DNA from: Clostridioides sp. ES-S-0010-02
GTDB taxonomy: Bacteria; Bacillota; Clostridia; Peptostreptococcales; Peptostreptococcaceae
DNA: 64,000 nt
Assembly (NCBI GenBank): GCA_020641055.1
Contig: CP067345.1
Span: forward strand, 3,713,317 to 3,777,316
Direction of reading: 5' to 3'
The notes beneath the pieces were generated by a model. The model searched no databases. It was not told where the DNA came from and was given only the letters and a program-made list of their open reading frames with translations. The translations under genes and the position numbers were made by a program. Below are positions 8,152-16,680 of the stretch, piece after piece. Within the stretch, counting starts at the first letter, position 1. Every line of letters starts with the position of its first letter.

Positions 8152-8274
8152 TCATGTAAAACTTCTTATCACTATTATGTTATTTAAGAAGTTCTCTCTA
8201 AACTCACAAGCTACCTTACTAAATGTAAAGAAGCTATACATACCAATACCGATTAGATATATCGCTTTTTTCTC
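8152..8274 (-). other. Unassigned open stretch, possible gene remnant
   Basis: A 40-codon open stretch on the minus strand with no own ribosome site reads KKAIYLIGIGMYSFFTFSKVACEF, ending near 8152. It has protein-like composition (hydrophobic stretch, then charged residues) but no recognised family. It lies just downstream of the tiny ORF at 8330-8377 and could be the decayed remainder of a once longer small gene. Confidence 0.2.
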
Positions 8275-8329
8275 TTAGTCACTCTGTTTTTTATTTATAA
8301 CAACTATTTATGTAGCTTTTAGACACTTA

Positions 8330-8377
8330 TCAGAATACATTAATTATTGATTTACATTTGTCTAAAGAATCTATCAT
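8330..8377 (-). CDS. Candidate 15-residue peptide ORF
   Basis: ATG at 8377 is preceded by AAGGAGG at ideal spacing (8 bases). The peptide MIDSLDKCKSIINVF ends at TGA. It carries a single cysteine and a hydrophobic C-terminus. It lies downstream of the AgrC-like kinase gene on the same strand. It could be a peptide signal, a leader, or the front end of a frameshifted small gene; the perfect ribosome site is the only strong evidence. Confidence 0.25.
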   Translation of the reverse strand: MIDSLDKCKSIINVF

Positions 8378-8465
8378 AATTAAGACCTCCTTAAGTTAAT
8401 AAAATGTTTTCTTTCAATATTTTTTAATAAATATTTATTGCTAATATCAAGCCACTATCTATCAA

Positions 8466-8534
8466 TTACTCCTTTACTATTTTTATGTTACTCAATATAA
8501 GTTTTATTAATCTTATATTTTGAATTTTTTTCAT
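8466..8534 (-). CDS. Candidate 22-residue cationic amphipathic peptide
   Basis: ATG at 8534 follows GAGGGAG at spacing 6-7. The predicted peptide begins MKKIQNIRLIKLILSN and ends KIVKE: seven basic residues, isoleucine/leucine-rich, no cysteine. Such composition is seen in small membrane-active peptides. It lies downstream of the AgrA/AgrC-like pair but beyond the inverted repeat at 8643-8719. Too short for any family assignment. Confidence 0.3.
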   Translation of the reverse strand: MKKIQNIRLIKLILSNIKIVKE

Positions 8535-8642
8535 TTCTTACTCCCTCTTTGTTGCTGAATCATTCCAAATATTAATATTGTAATAATATATATAAATATA
8601 AATCATATTATTTTTGTTATATTATTTTATTTAAAATTAAAA

Positions 8643-8719
8643 AGGATGTTATCTTATTAACGCAAGATTCGATTATTTTTATTAACTCCAAATTTTCTAT
8701 GCTTAGCAGATAACATCCT
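8643..8719 (-). terminator. Long-loop hairpin after the AgrC-like kinase gene
   Basis: Perfect 12-bp arms AGGATGTTATCT (8643-8654) and AGATAACATCCT (8708-8719) flank a 53-base loop. On the minus strand a T-rich stretch (TTTTTAATTTTAAAT) follows. It probably terminates the kinase transcript, although the loop is unusually long. Confidence 0.55.
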
Positions 8720-8776
8720 CTATATTATTTTTCAATACTATTACTCCAACTAGGCACTTTAAATTTTCAACTGGAA

Positions 8777-10096
8777 TTATTTTCTAGATAATGGTATATA
8801 AATAGTAGTTGTAAACTTATTTTTATCTGAATATATTTCTACATTTCCATTATATTTTTCTACTGAACTTTTTATACTACTTATTCCTATTCCATGTAAA
8901 AATGAGTCTTTTTTATCTGTAATAATTTTATTATTCTTTAATATAATCTCATTTATTTTTGTATTTTCACATTTAATTACAAATAATCTATTTATAATAG
9001 TTCCTCTTAATTTAATCTTTTTTTGTATATTTGTATCGTAAATCTTATTACAAGCTTCTATTGCATTATCTATCATATTTGAAAATATGCTACACACATC
9101 CGCCATTTCTATAAAATTGCATTCTAAAAAATTAATATCTACTAAAAAATCTATGCCATTTATATCACAAATAGATTTTTTCTCACTTAAAATAACATCT
9201 AAAATCATACTTTGTGTATTAAATATAGTATTACATTCATTTATTTGCTTATTTATATCTTTAATATACTTCTCTGCAATCTCATTTTTACCATAAATAT
9301 TCTTAATACAAATAATATGATTGTTCATGTCATGGTATAGTTTTCTTATTTTCGACTGATATTCCTGTAAATTTAAATAGTATTTATATTGCATATTTAT
9401 CTTTTCTTTTGTAATTTCATGTTCCATCTTTAGGTTATTGTCTTTTATTATTCTACCTATAATACTTACTAACGAAATATTTGAAAGTAAAAATACAATT
9501 GATATAACAAGTATTGTCAAACTTTCGGTAGGATTAATACTCTTATCTTTAAAAATAAATCCAAATACAACTATTATGCTAACAATATTTGCTATTAAGG
9601 GGAAAAATAAATAGATACAATCCTTCTTGTTTATTTTTATTTTTAATCTAATAGCTTTAAGTAATGGTATTAATCCTATTAGTAGTGATTTAGATATAAT
9701 TATTAATTCTAGTTTTAATAAATTATTATTTAATAAATCACTCATCTCTTGTATAGAGTTAAGTGTGCCTACTATACTTAATCCAGTACTATCAAATCCG
9801 ATTAATAACATCCAATATAATAAACTTATAAACACACTTTTCCATTGGTCCACCACATAATTACTTCTATACAATAGATATGTAATAAATATACATATAA
9901 ATAACTTAACCTTTATATCAAATTCAATTATAGTCAAGGTAGTAATTATTATAATTGCAATTAGTAGACTACTATTTAAAACTGACTTGCTCTTTCTTAG
10001 CTCACTAAGTTCATCTAATATAAATTTTAATACAATCCATTCTATCATTGTAGAAAATAAAGTTAGAATAATCCCCCATACATCTATCCCTAACAT
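8777..10096 (-). CDS. AgrC-like sensor histidine kinase (GHKL ATPase)
   Basis: 439 residues. The first about 215 residues form six or seven membrane segments without an extracellular domain. A helical phosphoacceptor region contains KIRKLYHDMNNHI (His about 256), typical of HPK10/AgrC kinases. The C-terminal GHKL ATPase domain has the N box IFSNMIDNAIEACNK and G box LHGIGISSIKSSVEKY. It overlaps the upstream LytTR response regulator gene by 7 bases, so the pair is translationally coupled. Family members sense cyclic peptide signals through the membrane domain. No agrB or clear agrD neighbour is present. It is a paralogue of the orphan kinase at 49870-51207. Confidence 0.9.
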   Translation of the reverse strand: MLGIDVWGIILTLFSTMIEWIVLKFILDELSELRKSKSVLNSSLLIAIIIITTLTIIEFDIKVKLFICIFITYLLYRSNYVVDQWKSVFISLLYWMLLIGFDSTGLSIVGTLNSIQEMSDLLNNNLLKLELIIISKSLLIGLIPLLKAIRLKIKINKKDCIYLFFPLIANIVSIIVVFGFIFKDKSINPTESLTILVISIVFLLSNISLVSIIGRIIKDNNLKMEHEITKEKINMQYKYYLNLQEYQSKIRKLYHDMNNHIICIKNIYGKNEIAEKYIKDINKQINECNTIFNTQSMILDVILSEKKSICDINGIDFLVDINFLECNFIEMADVCSIFSNMIDNAIEACNKIYDTNIQKKIKLRGTIINRLFVIKCENTKINEIILKNNKIITDKKDSFLHGIGISSIKSSVEKYNGNVEIYSDKNKFTTTIYIPLSRK

Positions 10097-10800
10097 AATA
10101 CATCTCCCAATACATGTGTTAATTTTGTCTTTAAATCAGATATTCTATATTTACTGACTGGAATATTTTCATTATTAATAACTACAGTATTTTTACATAT
10201 AAGTTGAATATATTCCATGTTTATTAAATAGCTTTTATGACATCTAAAAAAATTATATTTTTCTAATTCTAACTCTATTTTATCCATACTATTATTAGTA
10301 TTATAAATACCATCTGTAGTATGTATAGTCAAAACCTTTTTCCTGACCTCTATATACATAATACTATTAATTAAAATTTTGTTGATTATACCTTTATTTT
10401 CTATCAGCATAAAGTTTTCTCTTTTTTTAATAATATCTGATATACAATTTAAAATATTTTCATTTAAATCCTCAAAATCTATAGGCTTTAATAAATATCT
10501 ATAAGCCCTTACCTTATAACCTTCTTGTATATAGTCGACTATTGAAGTTATAAATATTATTTCAGAAGTATCATTTGTTTCTCTAATTATTTTAGCTACA
10601 TCCATCCCTGTTAGTTGAAGCATTTGAATATCTAAAAAATATATATCAACTCCTTCTAAAGCAGACTCCAATAACTCTTCTCCTGAATTAAACTCTAATA
10701 GTTCAATTTGACTAGAAACTCCCTCTAAGGATTTTAGTATACACTCTCTTAAGAAAACCATTTGTGTAATATCATCCTCACAAATAACTATTCTATACAT
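10090..10800 (-). CDS. AgrA-like LytTR response regulator
   Basis: 236 residues; ATG 10800 with AAGGGGGG upstream. Residues 1-120 are a receiver domain (RIVICEDD, acceptor Asp in VDIYFLDIQML, FITSIVDY, conserved Lys in YLLKPIDF). Residues 135-236 are a LytTR DNA-binding domain (IMYIEVRKKVLTIHTTD ... FFRCHKSYLINMEYIQ). It is first gene of an operon with the AgrC-like kinase. Target promoters should contain paired LytTR repeats; none was obvious immediately upstream. Confidence 0.92.
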   Translation of the reverse strand: MYRIVICEDDITQMVFLRECILKSLEGVSSQIELLEFNSGEELLESALEGVDIYFLDIQMLQLTGMDVAKIIRETNDTSEIIFITSIVDYIQEGYKVRAYRYLLKPIDFEDLNENILNCISDIIKKRENFMLIENKGIINKILINSIMYIEVRKKVLTIHTTDGIYNTNNSMDKIELELEKYNFFRCHKSYLINMEYIQLICKNTVVINNENIPVSKYRISDLKTKLTHVLGDVLC

Positions 10801-11618
10801 AAAAATCCCCCCTTATCCCTTAGATAGAAAAACAGTTAAGGCTACACATTTATAAACTACAGTACCTCCTTACTATTCCTAAACTTAAAGAGTTGGCTAT
10901 CCTATTTTTGCTTAATCCTTATTCCTTTAACTTTTTATATTCTCTATCTCCTTTTTTATTCTATTACCCTCTTCATTAATCCATTTTCATTTTTTCTTTT
11001 CACGCTTCTTTTTTCATTACTTATAGAATGTTTTTAATAAGTATCTATGATAGTTTTCATACATTTTTATTATCTTGATGTTACACTGAGTCTAACATCA
11101 TATAAATGGTAACAAAACTTTGTCATTTACAACAAAAAATTCTCCTCTATTTTTAGCATGTTTGCACTAAAGATAAGGAGATTTTACAGATTTATTAATA
11201 ACAATCAATACTTAATATGGTTTAAGCTTATTGCCTCATTAATAATTTTGTATACTTTTTAAATATCGAAATTATTAATGTTTTATGATTGTTATGATAA
11301 TATTAAAAGATGATAACAATATAAAAAGCTCCCTAACTAGAGTACTCTCTTACCAAGAATGACTGTATAAAAAGCTAAGAGTAAGTCGCCAAACTTAAGA
11401 ACTCATGACTTTTTTTATTTATTTTTTATTTCATTATAATATAAATTTTAACATAATTCTATTTATTAGTATACAATCTTTAATAATTATATATATTAAT
11501 ACATGATTGATAGAACACATCTTAAACTTAGTATCATATAACCTTATTTATCATGTATTTAACAAGACAATTATAAAAAAACTTCCCCCTACTATCCTCC
11601 TTAAAAACTATCCCTCCA
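10801..11618. other. Large AT-rich intergenic region
   Basis: About 820 bases between the divergently transcribed response-regulator operon and the TetR gene. An orphan GGAGG at about 10862 (minus strand) has no suitably spaced ORF longer than nine codons. Apart from the hairpin pair listed at 11347-11418 nothing gene-like was recognised. Confidence 0.5.
11347..11418 (+). ncRNA. Candidate structured RNA ending in a terminator-like hairpin
   Basis: Two consecutive hairpins: CTCTTA/TAAGAG at 11347-11381 and a weaker AAGTC/GACTT hairpin at 11383-11410 followed by seven T. An AAAAAGCT direct repeat flanks the first one (near 11325 and 11368). The arrangement suggests a small RNA or a terminated leader read on the plus strand. 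It did not match any riboswitch consensus I know. Confidence 0.25.
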
Positions 11619-11671
11619 TTGACATATAAAAGCTTTCGTGATAGTATCTAAACGTGTATTAAACACGTTTA
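11619..11671 (+). promoter_or_regulatory. Promoter and operator of the TetR gene
   Basis: TTGACA (11619-11624) and TAGTAT (11642-11647) are separated by 17 bases. A perfect inverted repeat, TAAACGTGT-ATTAA-ACACGTTTA (11649-11671), lies over the expected transcription start. This is the classical layout for autorepression by the TetR protein encoded just downstream. Confidence 0.85.
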
Positions 11672-11704
11672 ATTTTTTTATGAGGAATTCTTAAGGGGAA
11701 AAAT

Positions 11705-12286
11705 ATGAAAATAGATTCAAAAAAAGAGCAACTAATTAACACAACAGTTCAGCTATTAACTTCAAATAGAGATATTTCAAGTATCACAGCTAGAGAAATC
11801 ATAGCTAAAGCAAATGTCAATTTGGCTATGATTAATTATTATTTTAAATCTAAAGAAGCACTAATTAATACTGCTATTAAGAGAATTTTAAAATGCCATA
11901 TGGATGAATATAAAACTACACATGATAAGCAAAATCTAACACCTAAGCAAGAGTTAAAAGAAATGTTAATGACATTTTGTGATGTTATAATTTTATATAG
12001 TCAATTTATAGAGATTTCTGTACCTTACATATTAGTTCAAGAAGACATTATTTATCCATTTGAAATATTGCCTTTGATTAGAGCTCATTATAAAAATCAC
12101 GACAACAATAAAACTGAAGAAGATTACAAGGTTATTGCATATCAAATAACTTCATTTATACAGTTAGTTCTTCTTCGTTCTAACGCCTTTTTAAGATACA
12201 GTGGTATTGATATTATGGATGCAGAGAAAAGAAGTGCTTTAATTGACTCTCAATTAGAGTTATTTTTAATAGACACCATAAAATAG
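11705..12286 (+). CDS. TetR-family transcriptional repressor
   Basis: 193 residues; ATG with AAGGGG upstream. The N-terminal helix-turn-helix reads ITAREIIAKANVNLAMINYYFKSKEALI (about residues 26-53). The C-terminal ligand-binding part is all-helical and unassigned. It most likely represses itself through the inverted repeat in its promoter and perhaps the ABC transporter and two-component genes that follow on the same strand, but intergenic repeats and gaps separate them. Confidence 0.9.
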   Translation: MKIDSKKEQLINTTVQLLTSNRDISSITAREIIAKANVNLAMINYYFKSKEALINTAIKRILKCHMDEYKTTHDKQNLTPKQELKEMLMTFCDVIILYSQFIEISVPYILVQEDIIYPFEILPLIRAHYKNHDNNKTEEDYKVIAYQITSFIQLVLLRSNAFLRYSGIDIMDAEKRSALIDSQLELFLIDTIK

Positions 12287-12397
12287 TACTATTTCAGTTT
12301 AGTATTTATATCTATTTAGTATTATGTCTATTTAATACTATTTCAGTTTAATTATATATCTATTTAGTACTATTTCAGTTTAATTATATGTCTTTTA
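12285..12397 (+). repeat. Imperfect tandem repeat of about 32 bp
   Basis: The core AGTACTATTTCAGTTTA occurs at about 12285, 12334 (AATACT variant) and 12366, with TATATCTATTT linkers; a partial extra unit separates the first two. The array starts at the TetR stop codon. No function is apparent. Confidence 0.75.
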
Positions 12398-12487
12398 GTT
12401 TTGATACATAACTCAGCCATACTCTGACAGAACTTAAAGATATTCTCATGGACTCAAATACTTACATTAAATAAAGGGGGAATTTTA

Positions 12488-12664
12488 ATGTTTTTTACAT
12501 TTATAGGGATAATATCAGCAGTTTTATTGATATGTACAATTATATGTGGACTTTGGATAAAACTTAATAATCGCAATAATGACTCAAATTCTCACTTTAC
12601 TTTTTCAATACTTTCAATTGTATTTTCGTTATTGATTGTGGTAGCTTTTTTAGTAAAAAAATAG
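12488..12664 (+). CDS. Small two-helix membrane protein
   Basis: 58 residues, ATG 12488 with AAAGGGGG seven bases upstream. Two hydrophobic segments (FIGIISAVLLICTIICGLWI and FSILSIVFSLLIVVAFLV) are joined by a short polar loop rich in Asn and Ser and the protein ends KK. No family recognised. It lies between the TetR gene and the BceAB-type transporter, all on one strand, and may be an accessory of that resistance locus. Confidence 0.75.
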   Translation: MFFTFIGIISAVLLICTIICGLWIKLNNRNNDSNSHFTFSILSIVFSLLIVVAFLVKK

Positions 12665-12892
12665 TGTTTTTATATTATAAAATAAAAATATATAATTATT
12701 TTACAAAAAAGACTACCATTTATACATCAACATATCTTTTATCTAAATAATCGTAACAATACCTTTTCAAAAATTTTTCTAACTCAAACATTACAAAAAA
12801 ACACCCAATTCTTACAACGAGACTTATATTCCCATACACCTTTCAAATGCTATCATTGACTTACAAGATAAATGAAAGCGAGGATGATATAT

Positions 12893-13645
12893 ATGCTTAA
12901 AGTAAACAATTTATGTAAATCATACAAGGCAGGTAATAAAACGTACCCTGTATTAAAAAATATTTCTTTTGAAATCAATAAAGGAGAATTCGTTGCAATC
13001 ATGGGTGCATCTGGAAGTGGAAAGACAACTCTCTTAAACTGCATTTCATGCTTTATACCAATTGATGAAGGTGAAATAACTCTTGGAAACAATAATATAA
13101 GAAACCTACAAGAAAAAGAACTTTCCGAAGTTAGAAATCAGCAGTTGGGCTTTGTATTCCAAGATTTTATGCTGTTTGATGGTCTTAGTGTCTTTGAAAA
13201 TATCTGTGTTCCACAAATTATCAAAGGTAGTAAAGTTATACAAATGGAAAACCGTGCTACTAGCCTATGCAAATTATTTGGTATTGAGCATATACGCAAA
13301 AAATACCCTGCTGAAATATCTGGTGGTGAAAAACAGCGTACAGCAGTAGCAAGAGCTCTTATGAATAATCCAGATTTGATATTAGCAGATGAGCCAACTG
13401 GTAATCTTGATAGCAAATCTTGTCGTACAGTAATTGACTCATTCCTAAAAGCCAAACAAGAGCTAGATGCCACTATATTCATGGTTACACATGATAGCTT
13501 TGCTGCAAGTTTTTGTGACCGTGTCATTGTCCTTAAAGATGGAATGGTCTACAAAGAAGTCGTAAAATCAAATTCAAGACGTGAATTCCTAGATGAATTA
13601 TTGGAACTTTTAAAAGAAATGGGAGGCAGTCAAGATGACAATTAA
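12893..13645 (+). CDS. ABC transporter ATP-binding protein, BceA type
   Basis: 250 residues from ATG 12893 (GAGG nine bases upstream); an in-frame extension to 12872 lacks a ribosome site. Contains Walker A GASGSGKTTLL, Q loop FQDFMLF, signature ISGGEKQRTAVARAL, Walker B LILADEPTGNLD and switch histidine in MVTHDSF. The sequence class is that of LolD/BceA/MacB ATPases that power FtsX-like permeases. It overlaps the permease gene by 11 bases. Together they resemble the BceAB-type peptide antibiotic detoxification transporters. Confidence 0.93.
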   Translation: MLKVNNLCKSYKAGNKTYPVLKNISFEINKGEFVAIMGASGSGKTTLLNCISCFIPIDEGEITLGNNNIRNLQEKELSEVRNQQLGFVFQDFMLFDGLSVFENICVPQIIKGSKVIQMENRATSLCKLFGIEHIRKKYPAEISGGEKQRTAVARALMNNPDLILADEPTGNLDSKSCRTVIDSFLKAKQELDATIFMVTHDSFAASFCDRVIVLKDGMVYKEVVKSNSRREFLDELLELLKEMGGSQDDN

Positions 13646-15755
13646 TAAATTATATGGAAAACTTCGAGCCTACAATTGGAAAAACTATACAACATTATTC
13701 TTTTGTATAATACTTTCTGTAGTCTTAGTAACTTCATATGCTTTAATTTATTTTAGTCCTACAGTGCAAACAATCCTTCCAACTGGAGGAGATAGTAGAA
13801 AACAAGCCATAATGATATTTGCAGTTGCTATATTAGGATGTGCTGTTTTTACTACTTATGCCTCTTCCCTATTTTTAAAATTTAAAAGTAGAGAAATTGG
13901 TATTTTTATGGCTCTAGGGACAGATAAGAAAAAATTGAAAAAAATTCTATTTTCAGAAATACTTCTTATTTCAATAGTCTGTTGTTTTTTAGGTCTTCTA
14001 TTGAGTATGCCTGTATCTTTTGGTATATGGAAGATATTCCAATTGGTAATTATTGATACAAGAGAAATGACATACCACTTTGGAACTCAAGGATTTATAT
14101 ATGGTTTCATATTTTGTATATTTGTAACTCTATGTATTTTCTTACTTTCAGTAAAATTCATCAATCGTACAAATATAATTGATATACTAAATGACCAAAG
14201 AATCTCTGAACCAGTGCATGAGGTAAAAAGTTGGTATGGTATATTGGGAACATTTTTTATGGTATTAGGACTTCTTCTAGGTTATGTAGTACCTTCAATA
14301 GTCATAAGTGAACTTAATTACATGATGCCATCTATATGGAACATTACGTATGTATTCTCTGCTATTGGAATTTACATGATTATGACATATGTAGTAGTAC
14401 ATGCAAAAAGAGGAAAACATCCAGAAAAATACTACAAAAATATTATATCTACTAGTATGATGAGATTTATGGGCAAGCAAACTGTAAAAAATATGTGTGT
14501 TATTGCATTTTTAATTGCAGGAGCCTTATTTGCTGTATTCTATATACCTAATGTGATTGCAGGAATTAATGAAAATACTAAAAAGAATCCTATAGATTAC
14601 ACATTCACTTATAACCAAAGAGTGAATCAAATATCTAAAAAAGAAATTGAACAGTTGGCAGATAAGCATAAAGTAAAAATCCAAAACTATATGGAACTTC
14701 CTTCTATTGAATTAATTGTAGATGGTACAGAATCAATATTTAATAAAGATAGAACTATTGATGATGTATATATGAAAAAACATTCTTTAGCCATGTTCTT
14801 TAATTCTAAGGATTTCTCTAAATTAATTGATAAACCTATCACTATAAAAAATGGTGAATATCTTGCTGTTGTAAGTAAAGAAAATAATAATAGAGATTAT
14901 GATTTTCCAAAATTTATATCAAGCCCAGCCACAGAAAAAGAAACTCCTTTTAAATATTCTGGAAACCTAATATTTAATGGTTCTTTCTTTCAAAATGCTC
15001 GTATGACTGCTTATGTCCTTAGTGAAGACGATTATAATGCATTTACTAAAGGTTTATCTATAAATAACTACAATAATTCTGTCCTATTTAATGTAGATAA
15101 AGCTACAGATACCTATGCTTTTGCTAATGATTTAAAGTCAGAGATTATAAAAAGAACACCTAAGGAAATGGGAACATACACTATGTATGATGAATATGTG
15201 AAAAAACGCAATGAATCAACTGGTCAAAAGTATTTTTTGGATGAAGAATATCCAAGTGGAGAAGGTTCTTTAAAATTAACTCCAGATAATAATCAATTAT
15301 ATCTCCAATGGAAGTACTATCCTAATTTTAAAACTTTGCAGAGTCAAGATATGATAAAAAATACAGCAGTATTCTTGATGTTATTTATCTATGTAGGTAT
15401 AATCTGCTTTACGGCTGTGGGAATCATTGCATATACAAGAGGTGTTACAATAGCAGTAAATCACAAACAGATTTTTATAGATTTGAGTCGATTAGGTGCT
15501 AACAACGACTATATAAAATTCTGTATTCGCAACCAATTAAAGAAAATCTTTTCATACCCTCTTATTACTGGAAGTTTTGTAATATATCTTTTTAACTTTA
15601 TGATTATGGTAAACAATGATGGTAGAATTGTTCATAGTGAAGTCAATGCTCTTTTGATAAATCTAGGTTTACTAGTGGTTTGTGGGGTTTATATGTACCT
15701 TATATATCTGTTGACTTACAAAAAATTTAAAGAAATTGTTGGAATTTCAAAATAA
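13635..15755 (+). CDS. FtsX-like permease, BceB type
   Basis: 706 residues; GGGAGG upstream within the ATPase gene. About ten membrane segments: one at the start (LFFCIILSVVLVTSYALIY), a cluster from 60 to 300, then a roughly 220-residue extracellular domain (about 310-560) and three terminal helices. The large domain between helices 7 and 8 is the hallmark of BceB-type permeases, which recognise lipid II-bound peptide antibiotics and signal to a histidine kinase. Unusually, the nearby two-component system is of LytTR/GHKL type rather than the usual BceRS type. Confidence 0.9.
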   Translation: MTINKLYGKLRAYNWKNYTTLFFCIILSVVLVTSYALIYFSPTVQTILPTGGDSRKQAIMIFAVAILGCAVFTTYASSLFLKFKSREIGIFMALGTDKKKLKKILFSEILLISIVCCFLGLLLSMPVSFGIWKIFQLVIIDTREMTYHFGTQGFIYGFIFCIFVTLCIFLLSVKFINRTNIIDILNDQRISEPVHEVKSWYGILGTFFMVLGLLLGYVVPSIVISELNYMMPSIWNITYVFSAIGIYMIMTYVVVHAKRGKHPEKYYKNIISTSMMRFMGKQTVKNMCVIAFLIAGALFAVFYIPNVIAGINENTKKNPIDYTFTYNQRVNQISKKEIEQLADKHKVKIQNYMELPSIELIVDGTESIFNKDRTIDDVYMKKHSLAMFFNSKDFSKLIDKPITIKNGEYLAVVSKENNNRDYDFPKFISSPATEKETPFKYSGNLIFNGSFFQNARMTAYVLSEDDYNAFTKGLSINNYNNSVLFNVDKATDTYAFANDLKSEIIKRTPKEMGTYTMYDEYVKKRNESTGQKYFLDEEYPSGEGSLKLTPDNNQLYLQWKYYPNFKTLQSQDMIKNTAVFLMLFIYVGIICFTAVGIIAYTRGVTIAVNHKQIFIDLSRLGANNDYIKFCIRNQLKKIFSYPLITGSFVIYLFNFMIMVNNDGRIVHSEVNALLINLGLLVVCGVYMYLIYLLTYKKFKEIVGISK

Positions 15756-15855
15756 GTTTGCTTAAATTATTTTAGATAAAACTTCTCTGAGTAAGTCTAT
15801 ATAATTCTTATCTGTACGATTTTAGTCAAAACTTATTTAAGTAAGACTCTACTTT

Positions 15856-15895
15856 GCTACCTAGACATATTTTCTCTTTTATGTATCTAGGTAGC
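15856..15895 (+). terminator. Hairpin between transporter and two-component genes
   Basis: GCTACCTAGA...TCTAGGTAGC pairs over 10 bp with additional CATA/TATG pairing inside. No strong T run follows, so it may be a partial terminator or a processing site rather than a full stop. Confidence 0.5.
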
Positions 15896-15950
15896 TCAAT
15901 TTATTATATACTTAATTATATAAATATAAAACTTGAAAGGAGAATAATCA

Positions 15951-16661
15951 TTGATTTCAATTTGTATTTGTGATGACGAAAAACAACAAAGAAGTATGCT
16001 AAATAAAATCATCACAAGAGAAATGGATTTATGGGGCTATCCCTGCCAGATAAAAGAATACTCAAATGGAGAAAGTCTAATATATAATCTAGAACATGAA
16101 AATTATTATATGGACATCATTTTTTTAGATATTGAACTTGGAGAAATTAATGGAGTTGATATAGCAAAAGTCATTCGAAAATACTCAAAAGATACTATAA
16201 TTATCTTTGTCACAGGTTTTTCTGACTATGTATTTCATGGATATGATGTAGGAGCTTTAAACTATATCTTAAAACCTTATAAAAGTGAAAAAATATGTGA
16301 AGTCTTAAAAGAAGCACTAAAAAAATTAGAACAATGGAAAGAACACTTTATTACGATTCAGATTGGAACTAACCTTTGTAAAATCAATACAAAAGACATT
16401 TTCTACTTTAAAAGTGAATTAAGAAAGCTGACTGTAGTAACCTCTGACAAATCTTTAGAGTATTATGGAAAACTAAATGATATGGAAGATATTCTTCCAT
16501 CTAATTTTATACGTACACATCAAAGATATATTGTCAATCTAAACTATGTAAACAGTATAAATCAAACATATGCTAAAGTACAAAATGAAAAAATTCCTAT
16601 AAGTCGTCAAAAATATCAAGAAGTTGTAGGAAAATTTACAAGACATATGCTAGAATCTTAA
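15951..16661 (+). CDS. LytTR response regulator
   Basis: 236 residues starting at TTG 15951, selected because AAGGAG lies 8 bases upstream. The receiver domain shows CICDDEKQQ, acceptor Asp in IIFLDIELG, VTGFSDY and LKPYKSEK; the LytTR domain covers about 135-236 (IFYFKSELRKLTVVTSD ... NFIRTHQRYIVNLNYV). It is followed after 19 bases by its kinase gene. Its position after a BceAB-type transporter suggests control of that transporter. Confidence 0.92.
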   Translation: MISICICDDEKQQRSMLNKIITREMDLWGYPCQIKEYSNGESLIYNLEHENYYMDIIFLDIELGEINGVDIAKVIRKYSKDTIIIFVTGFSDYVFHGYDVGALNYILKPYKSEKICEVLKEALKKLEQWKEHFITIQIGTNLCKINTKDIFYFKSELRKLTVVTSDKSLEYYGKLNDMEDILPSNFIRTHQRYIVNLNYVNSINQTYAKVQNEKIPISRQKYQEVVGKFTRHMLES

Positions 16662-16680
16662 TTTTTAGAAAGGTTTTCAA

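Noticed and set aside
11347-11418. c-di-GMP or other known riboswitch
   Set aside because: No recognisable core motifs and no gene close downstream.
13138-13527. 129-codon open frame on the minus strand
   Set aside because: It lies wholly inside the ABC ATPase gene, has no ribosome site and no family-like sequence.
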